64,000 nt of DNA from DASRDZ01 sp035652335 (GCA_035652335.1 DASRDZ010000005.1:1-64000), one strand, 5' to 3'. Positions 50,051-58,780 are shown, numbered from the stretch's first letter. Made by a program: numbers and translations. The notes: generated from the letters alone by a model not told the origin.

Positions 50051-51322
50051 ATGCCAAGCGTCATTGCGCACGACGTCGCCGACCTCGGCCTCGCCTCGGA
50101 GGGCCAGCGCCTCATCGAGTGGGCCGCCCAGGAGATGCCCGTCCTGCGGCTGATCCGCGAGCGCTTCGCCGAGGAGAAGCCACTCCAGGGCCTGCGCCTG
50201 GCGGGCTGCCTGCACATCACCACCGAGACGGCCAACCTGGCCATCACCCTGCAGGCGGGCGGCGCGGAGTTGCGCCTCTGCGCAAGCAACCCGCTCTCGA
50301 CGCAGGACCCCGTCGCCGCCGCGCTGGTGAGCAACCACGGCATCCCCACCTTCGCGGTGAAGGGCGAGGACAGCGCGCGCTACTACGAGCACATCGACGC
50401 CGTGCTCGACGTCAGGCCGCACCTCACCATGGACGACGGCGCCGACCTGGTCGCCCGCCTGCACAAGGAGCGCACCGACCTGCTCTCCGAGGTCATGGCC
50501 GGCACCGAGGAGACGACGACGGGCGTCATCCGCCTGCGGGCGCTGGCCCGCGACGGACGGCTGCGCTTCCCCATCGTCGCCGTCAACGAGGCGCTGACGA
50601 AGCACATGTTCGACAACCGCTACGGCACGGGGCAGTCGACTCTCGACGGCTTCATCCGCGCCACCAACATCCTGCTGGCCGGCAAGACCTTCGTGGTGTG
50701 CGGCTACGGCTGGTGCGGTCGCGGTCTGGCCATGCGCGCCTCAGGCATGGGCGCACACGTCATCGTCACCGAGATCGATCCCACCCGCGCGCTGGAGGCG
50801 GTGATGGACGGGTACCGGGTGATGACCCTGGAGGAGGCGGCGCCCCACGCCGACATCGTGGTCACCGTCACCGGCGACATCAACGTCGTCGACCGCCGCC
50901 ACATCACCAAGTTCAAGGACGGCGTCGTGGTGGCCAACAGCGGCCACTTCAACGACGAGATCAACCTGGCCGCCTTCGACGACCTCTCCACCGGGGTGAC
51001 CAAGCCGCGCCCCTACGTCGACGCCTACACGATGCAGGACGGGCGCACCCTGCACGTCCTCGCCGAGGGGCGCCTGCTCAACCTCGCCGCCGCCGAGGGG
51101 CATCCCGCCGCGGTGATGGACATGTCGTTCGCCAACCAGGCGCTGTGCGCGGAGTACGTGGCCAGGCACCACGCCGAGCTGAAGCCGCAGGTCTACGACG
51201 TGCCCGAGGAGATCGACCGCCAGGTGGCGGCGCTGAAGCTGCACAGCCTGGGCGTGGAGATCGACACGCTGACCGCCGAGCAGCAGGCCTACCTCGCCTC
51301 CTGGGAGTCGGGCACCGCGTGA
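50051..51322 (+). CDS. ahcY: adenosylhomocysteinase
   Basis: A 423-residue NAD-dependent hydrolase splitting S-adenosylhomocysteine into adenosine and homocysteine, thereby relieving product inhibition of methyltransferases, several of which are in this window. LAGCLHITTETANLAITLQ and CASNPLSTQDPVAAAL are the substrate region, FVVCGYGWCGRGLAMRASG the NAD site, and NSGHFNDEINL the conserved NxGHFxxE. It is the short form lacking the ~40-residue insertion, and its C-terminus does not end in the KPxxYRY motif of the long forms. Confidence 0.95.
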   Translation: MPSVIAHDVADLGLASEGQRLIEWAAQEMPVLRLIRERFAEEKPLQGLRLAGCLHITTETANLAITLQAGGAELRLCASNPLSTQDPVAAALVSNHGIPTFAVKGEDSARYYEHIDAVLDVRPHLTMDDGADLVARLHKERTDLLSEVMAGTEETTTGVIRLRALARDGRLRFPIVAVNEALTKHMFDNRYGTGQSTLDGFIRATNILLAGKTFVVCGYGWCGRGLAMRASGMGAHVIVTEIDPTRALEAVMDGYRVMTLEEAAPHADIVVTVTGDINVVDRRHITKFKDGVVVANSGHFNDEINLAAFDDLSTGVTKPRPYVDAYTMQDGRTLHVLAEGRLLNLAAAEGHPAAVMDMSFANQALCAEYVARHHAELKPQVYDVPEEIDRQVAALKLHSLGVEIDTLTAEQQAYLASWESGTA

Positions 51323-52968
51323 ACCCCCTGCGCGGCGCGCGCAGCGCGGTGCTGCGCGCGCTGCCGCTGGCGCCGCTGGCCGGCGTCGTCGCCTACGCGG
51401 TGGTGCTGGCGCAGCGCGTCCCCTCGCTGGTCACCGACACCGCGACCAGCGACTCGGTGGGGCCGATGGTGATCGCCGAGTCGCTGCCCTCGACGCATCC
51501 GGGCAGCGTGGTGTCGATGGGCAACGCCGCGCACTACACGACGCTCTGGTTCGACGAGCTGACGCGCTCGCTGCCGGGCCATCGCGAGATCTGGCAGGCG
51601 ATGCCGTTCGTGCTCTCGCTGCTTGGCCTGCTGCTGCTCGCATTCACGGTGCAACGGCTGCGCGGCTGGCGGGCGGCGCTGATCACGCTCGGCATCGGCA
51701 TCGCCACGCCGCCGCTCCTGCTGGTGCCGCTGCTGGCGCAGGCCTACCACTCGACCACCTTCGTCAACGGGATCGTGCTGGCTGCGCTGCTCGTCTGGCT
51801 CTGCCGCAGGCCGCGTGTCACCGCGCCGCACGTCGTGGTGGTGGTGTCGCTGGCGGCCGTCGTCACCGGGCTCGACGTCGCCTCGGACCCGCTGCTGCTG
51901 GTGACGGGTGTGGCGCCGTTCGTCGCGGCGGCGGTGCTCGTCCTGTGGAGGCATCGCGTGCGGCGCGCGGCGGAGGTCCTGGTGGCCGTCGGCGGCGCGG
52001 CCGCGGTGGCGCTGGTGACGGCGGGTGTGACCGCGCTGGTGATGCGGCACGTGGGGTACCAGGTGATCGGGCTGCCGCTGCAGGTCGCCTCGCCGTCGCG
52101 GGCGAACGCGAACCTGACGCTGCTTGGACATCTGGTGCTGGACATGGGCAATGGCCGGCTTGGGCTCAGCAACCTGGGCGACCTGGGCGTGCTCCGGCTG
52201 GTGTGCGGAGTCCTGGTCGTCGTCGGGGTGTGCGTGCCGGTCTGGGTTGTCCTGCGTTTCGCGATCTCGCCCAGACGAAGAAGCCCTTCCGCGCAAGCAG
52301 AGATCCCCCGTCGCAGCGACGGAGGCGACGCCGACCTCGCGCGCGACGCGTTCCTCACCTTCTGGGCCGCCACCGCCGTCTTCCTCGTCCTCGCCTTCGT
52401 CGCCACCACCCTCGCCCTCGACACCAACTCGATCCGCTACCTCCCGCCGCTCTTCTACTCCGTCGCCGCCACCGTCCCCTTCGTCCGCCGGCAGGGCGCC
52501 GCAGCCCTGGCCGTCGCGTTCGTCGGGGTCACCGGCGCCGTCCTGCTCAGCCGCGCCCAGCTCGAAGCCGACTTCAACGTCGCCCCCCAGGACGCGCAGC
52601 CGCTCATCGCCCTGCTGGAGCAGCATGGCCTGCACCACGGCTACGCGGGCTACTGGCAGGCCAACCTGCTCACCTGGGAGAGCGGCGGCGCCGTCCAGAG
52701 CCGCGCGGTGCAGCAGTCAGCGGAGTGCAGGGCGCAGCAGCCGGGATGGTTCTGCCCGTATCCCATCTTCACCGTCAGCGACTGGTACGCGCCGCAGGGC
52801 GGACCGACCTTCGTCATCCGCGAGCACGACGGCGCCTTCGTTCCCGATCCACCACCCAGCACACCGGCGCCGAGCGCCGTGTATCACGTCGACCGTTTCG
52901 ACGTGTACGTGTACACCCAGGACATCGGCGCCGCGGCGGCGGCGGAGACCGCTGGCTGGGCCGGCTGA
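51319..52968 (+). CDS. multi-pass membrane protein, unknown (GT-C-like)
   Basis: A 549-residue protein, GTG start overlapping the ahcY stop (GTGA). It has about 10-11 membrane helices up to residue ~415 and then a ~130-residue extracytoplasmic domain with Cys residues (SAECRAQQPGWFCPYPIFTV) ending in the strand pair VYHVDRFDVYVYTQD. The loop after helix 1 (TDTATSDSVGPMVIAES) contains acidic residues. The plan is that of surface glycan assembly proteins, but no named family is recognised. Its last 85 bases overlap the end of the convergent gene at 52884-54689. Confidence 0.6.
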   Translation: MNPLRGARSAVLRALPLAPLAGVVAYAVVLAQRVPSLVTDTATSDSVGPMVIAESLPSTHPGSVVSMGNAAHYTTLWFDELTRSLPGHREIWQAMPFVLSLLGLLLLAFTVQRLRGWRAALITLGIGIATPPLLLVPLLAQAYHSTTFVNGIVLAALLVWLCRRPRVTAPHVVVVVSLAAVVTGLDVASDPLLLVTGVAPFVAAAVLVLWRHRVRRAAEVLVAVGGAAAVALVTAGVTALVMRHVGYQVIGLPLQVASPSRANANLTLLGHLVLDMGNGRLGLSNLGDLGVLRLVCGVLVVVGVCVPVWVVLRFAISPRRRSPSAQAEIPRRSDGGDADLARDAFLTFWAATAVFLVLAFVATTLALDTNSIRYLPPLFYSVAATVPFVRRQGAAALAVAFVGVTGAVLLSRAQLEADFNVAPQDAQPLIALLEQHGLHHGYAGYWQANLLTWESGGAVQSRAVQQSAECRAQQPGWFCPYPIFTVSDWYAPQGGPTFVIREHDGAFVPDPPPSTPAPSAVYHVDRFDVYVYTQDIGAAAAAETAGWAG

Positions 52969-54689
52969 ACGTCCCACCACACGAACACTCCCTGGTCCTG
53001 CTCGGGCGGCCGTCCCACCACCGTGGTGAGCAGCTGCACCATCTCGTCCTCGTGCGCCCAGGGTGCGACGACGACGACCGACGTCCGCCAGTGGCGCAGG
53101 TCGTCGCGCATCGCCGCCAGCACCGCGTCGGTCAGCGCGGGGGCACCGGCGCTGTTGCCGATGTCGACGATCGCCTGCGACAGGGGACGCAGGATGGGGC
53201 CGGTGAGGTGGTCGTCGGACTTCGCAGGGTCGGGCTGCAGGAAGTAGCCGGAGGGGACGCGGAAGCGCATCCCGCCGACCACCTGCCAGACCTCCGCCGA
53301 TGCGATCGCCGGATGGTTGACGAACGGCGCAACCAGCACGCTGGCACCCTCGGGGATGCGCTGCTGGTCGCCGGTGGCCGCGAAGAACGCGGGGTCGTCG
53401 TGCGGTGCCGCGAGGAAGTGGACGGTGGGGAGGAGCAGCACAGCCGTGGCGGCGAGGCCCGCCGCGCCCACCGCCAGAACGCGGCCGCCCGAGCGCAGCA
53501 TGTGGTCGACGAACAGCGCCAGCAGCATTGCGGCCACCAGGAAGGCGTAGAGCATCACCCGCGCCGGGATGATGTTGCTGAACACCGGCAGGTGCTCGAA
53601 GATCGCCCAGGGCAGCGGGATGTGCGTCGAGTGGCCGAGGATGTGCAGAGTCGGGCCCATCGACAGCACCACCGCGACGGCTCCGGCCACCGCCGTCACG
53701 CGCACCCAGACGAGCCGGCGGAAGCGCCACAGGGTATAGGCCAGGATGAGCAGGAACGGCAGCGACAGGTAGCCGTTCTGCTCGGCGCCGTTGCCGCTGA
53801 AGTGGCTGACGGCGCGCTGCGCCAGGCCGGGGTCGACCTGCTGCACGCCGGTGGGGACGACGAAGCTGAGCAGGTCGCTGCTGAAGCCGCCGGGATGCTG
53901 GAAGGTGCCGGAGAGGTGGTGCGGGCCGAGGAACTGCACGTACAGCAGCGGTGCGCCGAGCGCCAGCACCATCGCCGCGGCGACGCCGAGGGCGCGGGCG
54001 ACGTGGGGCAGCGCGGCGCGCCAGCGGTCGCGGTGCATCGCCGCCAGGGTGAGCACCCCCACCAGGGCCATGATCGCCGAGGTGGCCAGGATCTCCTCGG
54101 TGAGGTAGAGCTGCACCACGGCGAGCAGGCCGAGCAGCAGCCCCGCGCGCAGCGGCGAGAGACGGCGCCGCACCAGCACCTCGTCGAGCGCGAGCAGGAA
54201 GAGGGGAGGGATGAAGGCGAGCGTCAGGTTGACGTGGCCGAGGGAGTGCGCCGTCATGTACGGCGAGAAGCCGTAGAGGAGGCCGCCGGCGAAGGCTGCG
54301 GAACGCCGCGGCACCCAGCGCCGGATGGCGAGGTAGGCGCACCACGCGGAGAGCGCCAGTGCGGCGGTGGCGACGACGTCGTAAGCGACGTAGGGACCGG
54401 CGGCGAGGGCGACCGGCCATGACGCGACAGCGGCCAACGGCTGCGAGGTCTGCCAGGCAAGGTTGATGCCGTCGGGATAGTTGAGGAAGTCGCTGAGCAT
54501 CGGGTTGTTGCCGTGGCTCAGCGCGTGCTGGATCCAGGCGTAGTACCAGATCGTCGCCTCGGGGTCCCCGTGGCCGCCGACGGTGAGATGGCGCGGGTCG
54601 GCCCAGGCCTCGTGGAAGAGCAGCACGGCCAGCGCCGTATATGCCAGGAGTGGCAGCAACGCCAGGGCTGCGCGGCGCAGGGTGCTCAG
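52884..54689 (-). CDS. large membrane protein, GT-C-like with extracytoplasmic C-domain
   Basis: About 601 residues with some 11 membrane helices in the first ~400 and a soluble C-terminal domain. The first loop HGDPEATIWYYAWIQHAL is rich in acidic and aromatic residues, and the following ALSHGNNPMLSDFLNYPDG resembles bacterial membrane proteins related to oligosaccharyl/arabinosyl transferases. FSNIIPARVMLYAFLVAA matches a conserved helix entry. The start is unclear: there is no ATG or GTG at the expected place. A CTG at 54689 overlaps the lipoprotein stop, and TTG 54659 is the first conventional alternative. Overlaps the convergent gene by 85 bases. Confidence 0.6.
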   Translation of the reverse strand: MSTLRRAALALLPLLAYTALAVLLFHEAWADPRHLTVGGHGDPEATIWYYAWIQHALSHGNNPMLSDFLNYPDGINLAWQTSQPLAAVASWPVALAAGPYVAYDVVATAALALSAWCAYLAIRRWVPRRSAAFAGGLLYGFSPYMTAHSLGHVNLTLAFIPPLFLLALDEVLVRRRLSPLRAGLLLGLLAVVQLYLTEEILATSAIMALVGVLTLAAMHRDRWRAALPHVARALGVAAAMVLALGAPLLYVQFLGPHHLSGTFQHPGGFSSDLLSFVVPTGVQQVDPGLAQRAVSHFSGNGAEQNGYLSLPFLLILAYTLWRFRRLVWVRVTAVAGAVAVVLSMGPTLHILGHSTHIPLPWAIFEHLPVFSNIIPARVMLYAFLVAAMLLALFVDHMLRSGGRVLAVGAAGLAATAVLLLPTVHFLAAPHDDPAFFAATGDQQRIPEGASVLVAPFVNHPAIASAEVWQVVGGMRFRVPSGYFLQPDPAKSDDHLTGPILRPLSQAIVDIGNSAGAPALTDAVLAAMRDDLRHWRTSVVVVAPWAHEDEMVQLLTTVVGRPPEQDQGVFVWWDVQPAQPAVSAAAAAPMSWVYTYTSKRST

Positions 54690-55114
54690 GCCGCGCCCAC
54701 CGTGACGCTCCAGCCGCAGCCGCCCGCCTCCTGGAACCGCCAGGTCCCCGCGCCCAGGGTGACGGTGGCGCGGTCCTGCCGCGTGTCGGAGGGCTGGAGC
54801 TGGACGCCGCCGACGACCTGCTGGGTGCTGCCGTCGTCGGCGACGAGGTTGATGCTGACCACGCAGCCCGGCGACTGCGTCGCGCCCTTGAGGACGTAGT
54901 CGACGGCGTAGCTGCCCGGCTGCGCGACGCTGAACGACGGGCTCGAGCTCTCGCCCTGCGCCTCGTAGTGGAAGGGGAGCGAGCCGGTGGGCGCGGCGGT
55001 GCTCGACTGCGTCGCGGTGCCGCCGCTCGACGGCGTGCCCGACGAGCTGCACGCCGCCAGCAGCAGCCCGGCGCCGGCGGCGACCAGGCTGAGGGCGGAG
55101 CGCTGCGTCTGCAT
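54686..55114 (-). CDS. small secreted lipoprotein
   Basis: A 142-residue lipoprotein with a lipobox LLLAAC (Cys22) after an n-region MQTQRSALSLVAAG. The linker SSSGTPSSGGTATQSSTAAP is Ser/Thr-rich, and the ~95-residue C-terminal domain is beta-rich (PGSYAVDYVLKGATQSPGC, GAGTWRFQEAGGCGWSVTVG) with two or three Cys that could pair. The GTWRFQE-type strands resemble small carbohydrate-interacting beta-sandwiches, but function is unknown. It sits between two GT-C-like membrane protein genes in one operon (35 bases after the upstream gene). Confidence 0.7.
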   Translation of the reverse strand: MQTQRSALSLVAAGAGLLLAACSSSGTPSSGGTATQSSTAAPTGSLPFHYEAQGESSSPSFSVAQPGSYAVDYVLKGATQSPGCVVSINLVADDGSTQQVVGGVQLQPSDTRQDRATVTLGAGTWRFQEAGGCGWSVTVGAA

Positions 55115-55149
55115 GGGCGGCCCGCATTCTCGCAGACGCCGCGCGCGGC

Positions 55150-56733
55150 TCACGGCGACAGCACCGTCGTCTCGCCGGCCCCGCCCGCGAGCACGTGGAA
55201 GCCGCACCCGGCCAGCCGCGCCCGGTCGCCCGCGCCGCCGGCGACGTTCTCCACGACGACGAAGCGCACGCCCGTCGCCCGCACGGCCGTCGCCAGCGCG
55301 CACGGCGCCGGGTCGGTGACGGTGAGCGACAGGCCGCCGACGCCCTGCGGCGAGGGCATCGGCGCCGCGCCGGGCAGCTCCGGGTCCTGGGAGGCCACCA
55401 GCTCGCCGGGGAAGACCACCGGTGCCGGGTTGGCGGCCAGCCGGCCGGTGAAGGGGAGGGGCTCGTAGAGGTGCCAGGGGAGCACCAGGACCGCCTGGCC
55501 GTCCGCGCCGGCCTGGTCGAGGGCCGCGGCGGCCGCCTCCCAGTCGGCGGGGTAGGCGGCCGGTGCGGTCTCCTGCGGCAGCTCCCGCAGCTGGGTGACG
55601 CCGGCGGGGAGGAGGATCGCGGCGAGCATGGCGATGCCGAGCGCGGGCGCCTCCCGGCCGCGCGCCGCCGCCAGCGCCTCGGCGTCGAGCACCACCAGGG
55701 CGACCAGCCAGAGCGCCAGCCACTTCTGCGGCTCCCGGTACGCCGCCAGCAGGGGGACGTGCTCCGCGAGGGCGCCGGCGGCGCTCAGGCCCCACGACGT
55801 CGCCGTGGAGGCGCTGAGCAGGACGCCGAGGAGCCCGACGGCGAGCAGCCAGCGGCGCTGCGGCGAGCGCCAGGCGCCGAGCAGCGCCAGCCCCACCAGC
55901 ACCGCCGCCGCCAGCGGCCACCAGCCCGTGCCGTCGCTGGCGACGGCGAAGCGGCCCGTCCCCTCCGCCCACTCGCCGTAGAGCCCGAGCAGCGAGGGGA
56001 CCAGCCCGAAGCGCGGGTCGGGCACCGAGCGGTAGGCGGTGAAGTCGGCGACGCCCGCCCCCTGGAGCTGCTGGTACGTGCCCGCGCCCGAGCCCGCCGC
56101 GAAGCCCGCGATGCCGGGGATCAGCAGGAGGGCGGCCACTCCGGCGCCGACGGCCGTCCACCGCAGCAACGGCGGGGAGCGCCACGCCCGGGCGGCGATC
56201 ACGGCGCCGATGGCGAGCACCGCCAGGATGCCCAGGAAGTTCGGGCTGAAGCTGACCGCAACCACCGCGCACAGCCCCGCGGCAAGCGCGGGTCGCAGGC
56301 CGGGCCGCGCCCGCAGCGCCTCCCACGCCGCCAGCCAGAGGAAGAGCAGCGCCGCGGCGCAGACCACCGCCCACTGCCCCTCGACGACGCGGTCGTAGGT
56401 CCAGGGGTTGAGCATCCCCAGCAGGCCGCCGGCGCACTGGGCCCACCAGGGCAGCGCGCGCAGCAGCACCATCGGGCCCACCCCGGCCAGGACCAGCGCG
56501 AGGGCCACGACCGCGCGCCCGGTGGCGGCGCCGCCGAACCAGCTCGACGCGAGGTGCACCACGGCCGCGACGGGGGTGGTGAGGTTCCAGGGGACCGGGG
56601 CAGGGCGCGGCCCGAACACCGCGTCCGGCAGGAGCACGTAGCCGCCCCCGCCCATGCCGCGGAGCTGCACGGCGGTGAGCGCGGCGGGCACGAGGAGGAC
56701 TCGCAGCCAGGCGCCGCGCGAGGTGGACGGCAT
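55150..56733 (-). CDS. GT-C-like membrane protein, arabinosyltransferase-type
   Basis: A 527-residue protein with about 11 membrane helices. GMLNPWTYDRVVEGQWAVVC and HVPLLAAYREPQKWLALWLV are the NPxxxxR-xxxGQ and REPxK/R blocks also found in the large protein at 61173 (LNPYTLTSVGIN, LLREPGRFLMLA). This is the layout of DUF3367/AftD-like alpha-arabinofuranosyltransferases. A ~120-residue extracytoplasmic tail follows. First gene of a three-gene minus-strand operon. ATG 56733 is used; GTG 56736 directly precedes it. Confidence 0.65.
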   Translation of the reverse strand: MPSTSRGAWLRVLLVPAALTAVQLRGMGGGGYVLLPDAVFGPRPAPVPWNLTTPVAAVVHLASSWFGGAATGRAVVALALVLAGVGPMVLLRALPWWAQCAGGLLGMLNPWTYDRVVEGQWAVVCAAALLFLWLAAWEALRARPGLRPALAAGLCAVVAVSFSPNFLGILAVLAIGAVIAARAWRSPPLLRWTAVGAGVAALLLIPGIAGFAAGSGAGTYQQLQGAGVADFTAYRSVPDPRFGLVPSLLGLYGEWAEGTGRFAVASDGTGWWPLAAAVLVGLALLGAWRSPQRRWLLAVGLLGVLLSASTATSWGLSAAGALAEHVPLLAAYREPQKWLALWLVALVVLDAEALAAARGREAPALGIAMLAAILLPAGVTQLRELPQETAPAAYPADWEAAAAALDQAGADGQAVLVLPWHLYEPLPFTGRLAANPAPVVFPGELVASQDPELPGAAPMPSPQGVGGLSLTVTDPAPCALATAVRATGVRFVVVENVAGGAGDRARLAGCGFHVLAGGAGETTVLSP

Positions 56734-56851
56734 CACCCGAGCGGGGTGTGCCGGCGGCCGCCGGGCCGGCCGATTGGGGCCGCCAGGCCGGCGAGTGCAA
56801 CAGACGGAGCAAACGCTCCGTCCCTCTCACTGACGGCGGCGCTTGTCAACT

Positions 56852-56890
56852 TGTGGTCTTTGGCTCGTCTGTGCTGATGCGATGACCACA
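56852..56890 (+). promoter_or_regulatory. TGTGGTC/GACCACA inverted repeat upstream of a repeat-protein gene
   Basis: Perfect 7-base arms at 56852-56858 and 56884-56890, 25 bases apart, 37 bases before ATG 56927. May be an operator or a leader hairpin. Confidence 0.3.
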
Positions 56891-56914
56891 GGGGATGGTA
56901 CGGCGTCGCGACCA

Positions 56915-56920
56915 AGGAGG
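56915..56920 (+). promoter_or_regulatory. ribosome-binding site (AGGAGG)
   Basis: Perfect AGGAGG six bases before ATG 56927; it decides this start over the in-frame upstream codon at 56843. Confidence 0.6.
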
Positions 56921-56926
56921 ACGGGG

Positions 56927-57880
56927 ATGCGGGGCAGCGCACTGGCGGGCGCCAGCGACAGACCGGGCCGGCTCGCCCGCCGTCTGGCCGGCTGGCTTCT
57001 CGCCGGCATCGCCCTCGGCGCCGTCGCCGTGGGCGGGACGCTGCTCCCCTCGGCGCCGGTCGCGACCACCTGCCAGCCGGGCTACAGCGCGCAGGGCGGC
57101 GGCGCGGTGTGCCCCGCGGTGTCGGCATCGGCCGGCTACTGGCTGGCCGGCGGCGACGGCGGCGTGTTCAGCTTCGGCGGGGCGCAGTACCACGGCTCGG
57201 CGGCGGGGCAGCGGCTGGCCGCACGCGTGGTGGGCGTCGCCCCGGTTGGCGGGGGCGGCGGCTACTGGCTCGCGGCCGCGGACGGCGGCGTCTTCAGCTA
57301 CGGCGGCGCCGGCTTCCACGGGTCGCTGGCGGGACGGCGGCTCAACGCGCCGGTGGTCGGCATCGCCGCCACCGCGGACGGCGGCGGCTACTGGCTGGTC
57401 GCCTCCGACGGCGGCGTCTTCACCTTCGGCGACGCGGCGTACCACGGCTCGATGGCCGGCACCCGGCTGAACGCCCCGGTGGTCGGCATGGCGGCCACGC
57501 CCGACGGCGGCGGCTACTGGCTGGTGGCGGCGGACGGCGGCGTCTTCGCCTTCGGCGACGCCCCCTTCCACGGCTCCCTGGCCGGGCAGCGGCTCAACCG
57601 CCCGGTGGTGGGAGTTGCGGCCACCCTCGGCGGGAACGGGTACTGGCTGGTGGCGGCCGACGGCGGCGTCTTCAGCTACGGCGACGCGCCCTTCGAGGGC
57701 AGCGCGGCCGGCGAGCCGCTCAGCCGGCCGGTGGTGGGGATGACGGCCTCCCCCGGTGGCGCGGGCTACTGGCTGGTGGGCGCGGACGGCGGGGTGTTCG
57801 GCCACGGCGACGCGCCGTACCGCGGCGGGATGGCGGGGCAGCCGCTGGCCGCCCCGGTGGTCGGGATGACTGCGGGATGA
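56927..57880 (+). CDS. membrane-anchored or secreted protein made almost wholly of GYW repeats
   Basis: A 317-residue protein. The N-terminus has a twin-Arg-rich basic region (RPGRLARRLAG) and a hydrophobic helix at ~22-42 that is either a signal peptide or an anchor. A short Cys-containing linker (TTCQPGYSAQGGGAVC) follows. Six GYW repeats then occupy residues ~70-317 in a divergent form: GGVFSFGDA and HGSLAGQRLNAPVVGMAAT, with GGV for GGI. It has no catalytic head, so it may be the minimal form of the repeat module. It opens a plus-strand operon leading into a GT2, flippase, GT4 and a large membrane protein. Confidence 0.7.
   Translation: MRGSALAGASDRPGRLARRLAGWLLAGIALGAVAVGGTLLPSAPVATTCQPGYSAQGGGAVCPAVSASAGYWLAGGDGGVFSFGGAQYHGSAAGQRLAARVVGVAPVGGGGGYWLAAADGGVFSYGGAGFHGSLAGRRLNAPVVGIAATADGGGYWLVASDGGVFTFGDAAYHGSMAGTRLNAPVVGMAATPDGGGYWLVAADGGVFAFGDAPFHGSLAGQRLNRPVVGVAATLGGNGYWLVAADGGVFSYGDAPFEGSAAGEPLSRPVVGMTASPGGAGYWLVGADGGVFGHGDAPYRGGMAGQPLAAPVVGMTAG
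57134..57877 (+). repeat. GYW repeat array 5 (six divergent units)
   Basis: Six in-frame units of about 123-126 bases encoding the GGVFxxGDAPFHGSxAGxxL form; clearly related to arrays 1-4 but a separate subfamily. Confidence 0.8.
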
Positions 57881-57911
57881 GATCAGGCGAAGGGAATGGA
57901 GGACTGAAGGG

Positions 57912-58778
57912 ATGACCGCGTTGCCCGTCGAGGCAGCCGTCGTCGCCGAACGGGGGGCGAGAGGGCTGGTCGAGATCGAACTGGTCGGACTTGGTCCGAC
58001 GTCACGGCCCCGCCTCTCGGTGGTGGTTCCCGCCTACCACGAGAGGGCCAGCATCGCCGCCAACCTGGCGCGCCTGGTCGAGGCGCTCGACGCCACCACA
58101 CTGAGCTGGGAGGTGATCGTCGTCGTCGACGGCGACCGCGAGACCTACCTGGCCGCGCTGCGCGACCGCGACCCGCGCGTCCAGGTCTACGGCTACGAGT
58201 CCAACCGGGGCAAGGGCTTCGCGCTGCGCTTCGGCATGTCGAAGGCGAGCGGCGACCTGGTCACCTTCATCGACTCCGACATGGAGATCTCCCCCGACGA
58301 GATCGGCCGCATGGCCGCGCTGCTCGACCTCTACCACGCCGACGTCGTCGTCGGCAGCAAGCGCCATCCCCTCAGCGAGGTGCAGTACCCGTGGCTGCGG
58401 CGGCTGCAGTCGGCGGGCTACCAGATGCTGGTGCGCCTGCTCTTCCGGGTGCGCGTTCGCGACACCCAGACCGGGCTCAAGATGATGCGCCGGGAGGTGG
58501 CCCTGCGCGTGCTCGGGGCGGCGCTGGTGAAGCGCTTCGCCTTCGACCTGGAGCTGCTCGCCCTGGCCCGGCACTTCGGCTTCCGCCGCATCATCGAGGC
58601 GCCGGTGAGGATCACCTACGCCTTCGCCAGCACCACCAACCTGCGCTCGGTCGTCTGGGTGCTGCTCGACACCCTGGCGATCTTCTACCGCCTGCGCCTG
58701 CGCCGCACCTACGACCGTGGCAACCTCGGCATGGTCGCCCTGCTCGCGGCCCTGCCCGCGATCCTGGGGGCCGACTGA
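57912..58778 (+). CDS. GT2 glycosyltransferase, polyprenyl-phosphate type
   Basis: A 288-residue GT-A enzyme. RLSVVVPAYHERASIAANLA and VIVVVDGDRETYLAALRD open the domain, LVTFIDSDMEISPDEI holds the DxD, and RVRDTQTGLKMMRREV is the conserved acceptor loop of dolichyl-phosphate-sugar synthases and related GT2s. A hydrophobic segment near the C-terminus (LGMVALLAALPAILGAD) may be a membrane contact. It probably loads a sugar on undecaprenyl phosphate for the GT-C-like protein downstream. Ribosome site GGAGG lies at 57898-57902. Confidence 0.83.
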   Translation: MTALPVEAAVVAERGARGLVEIELVGLGPTSRPRLSVVVPAYHERASIAANLARLVEALDATTLSWEVIVVVDGDRETYLAALRDRDPRVQVYGYESNRGKGFALRFGMSKASGDLVTFIDSDMEISPDEIGRMAALLDLYHADVVVGSKRHPLSEVQYPWLRRLQSAGYQMLVRLLFRVRVRDTQTGLKMMRREVALRVLGAALVKRFAFDLELLALARHFGFRRIIEAPVRITYAFASTTNLRSVVWVLLDTLAIFYRLRLRRTYDRGNLGMVALLAALPAILGAD

Positions 58779-58780
58779 GC

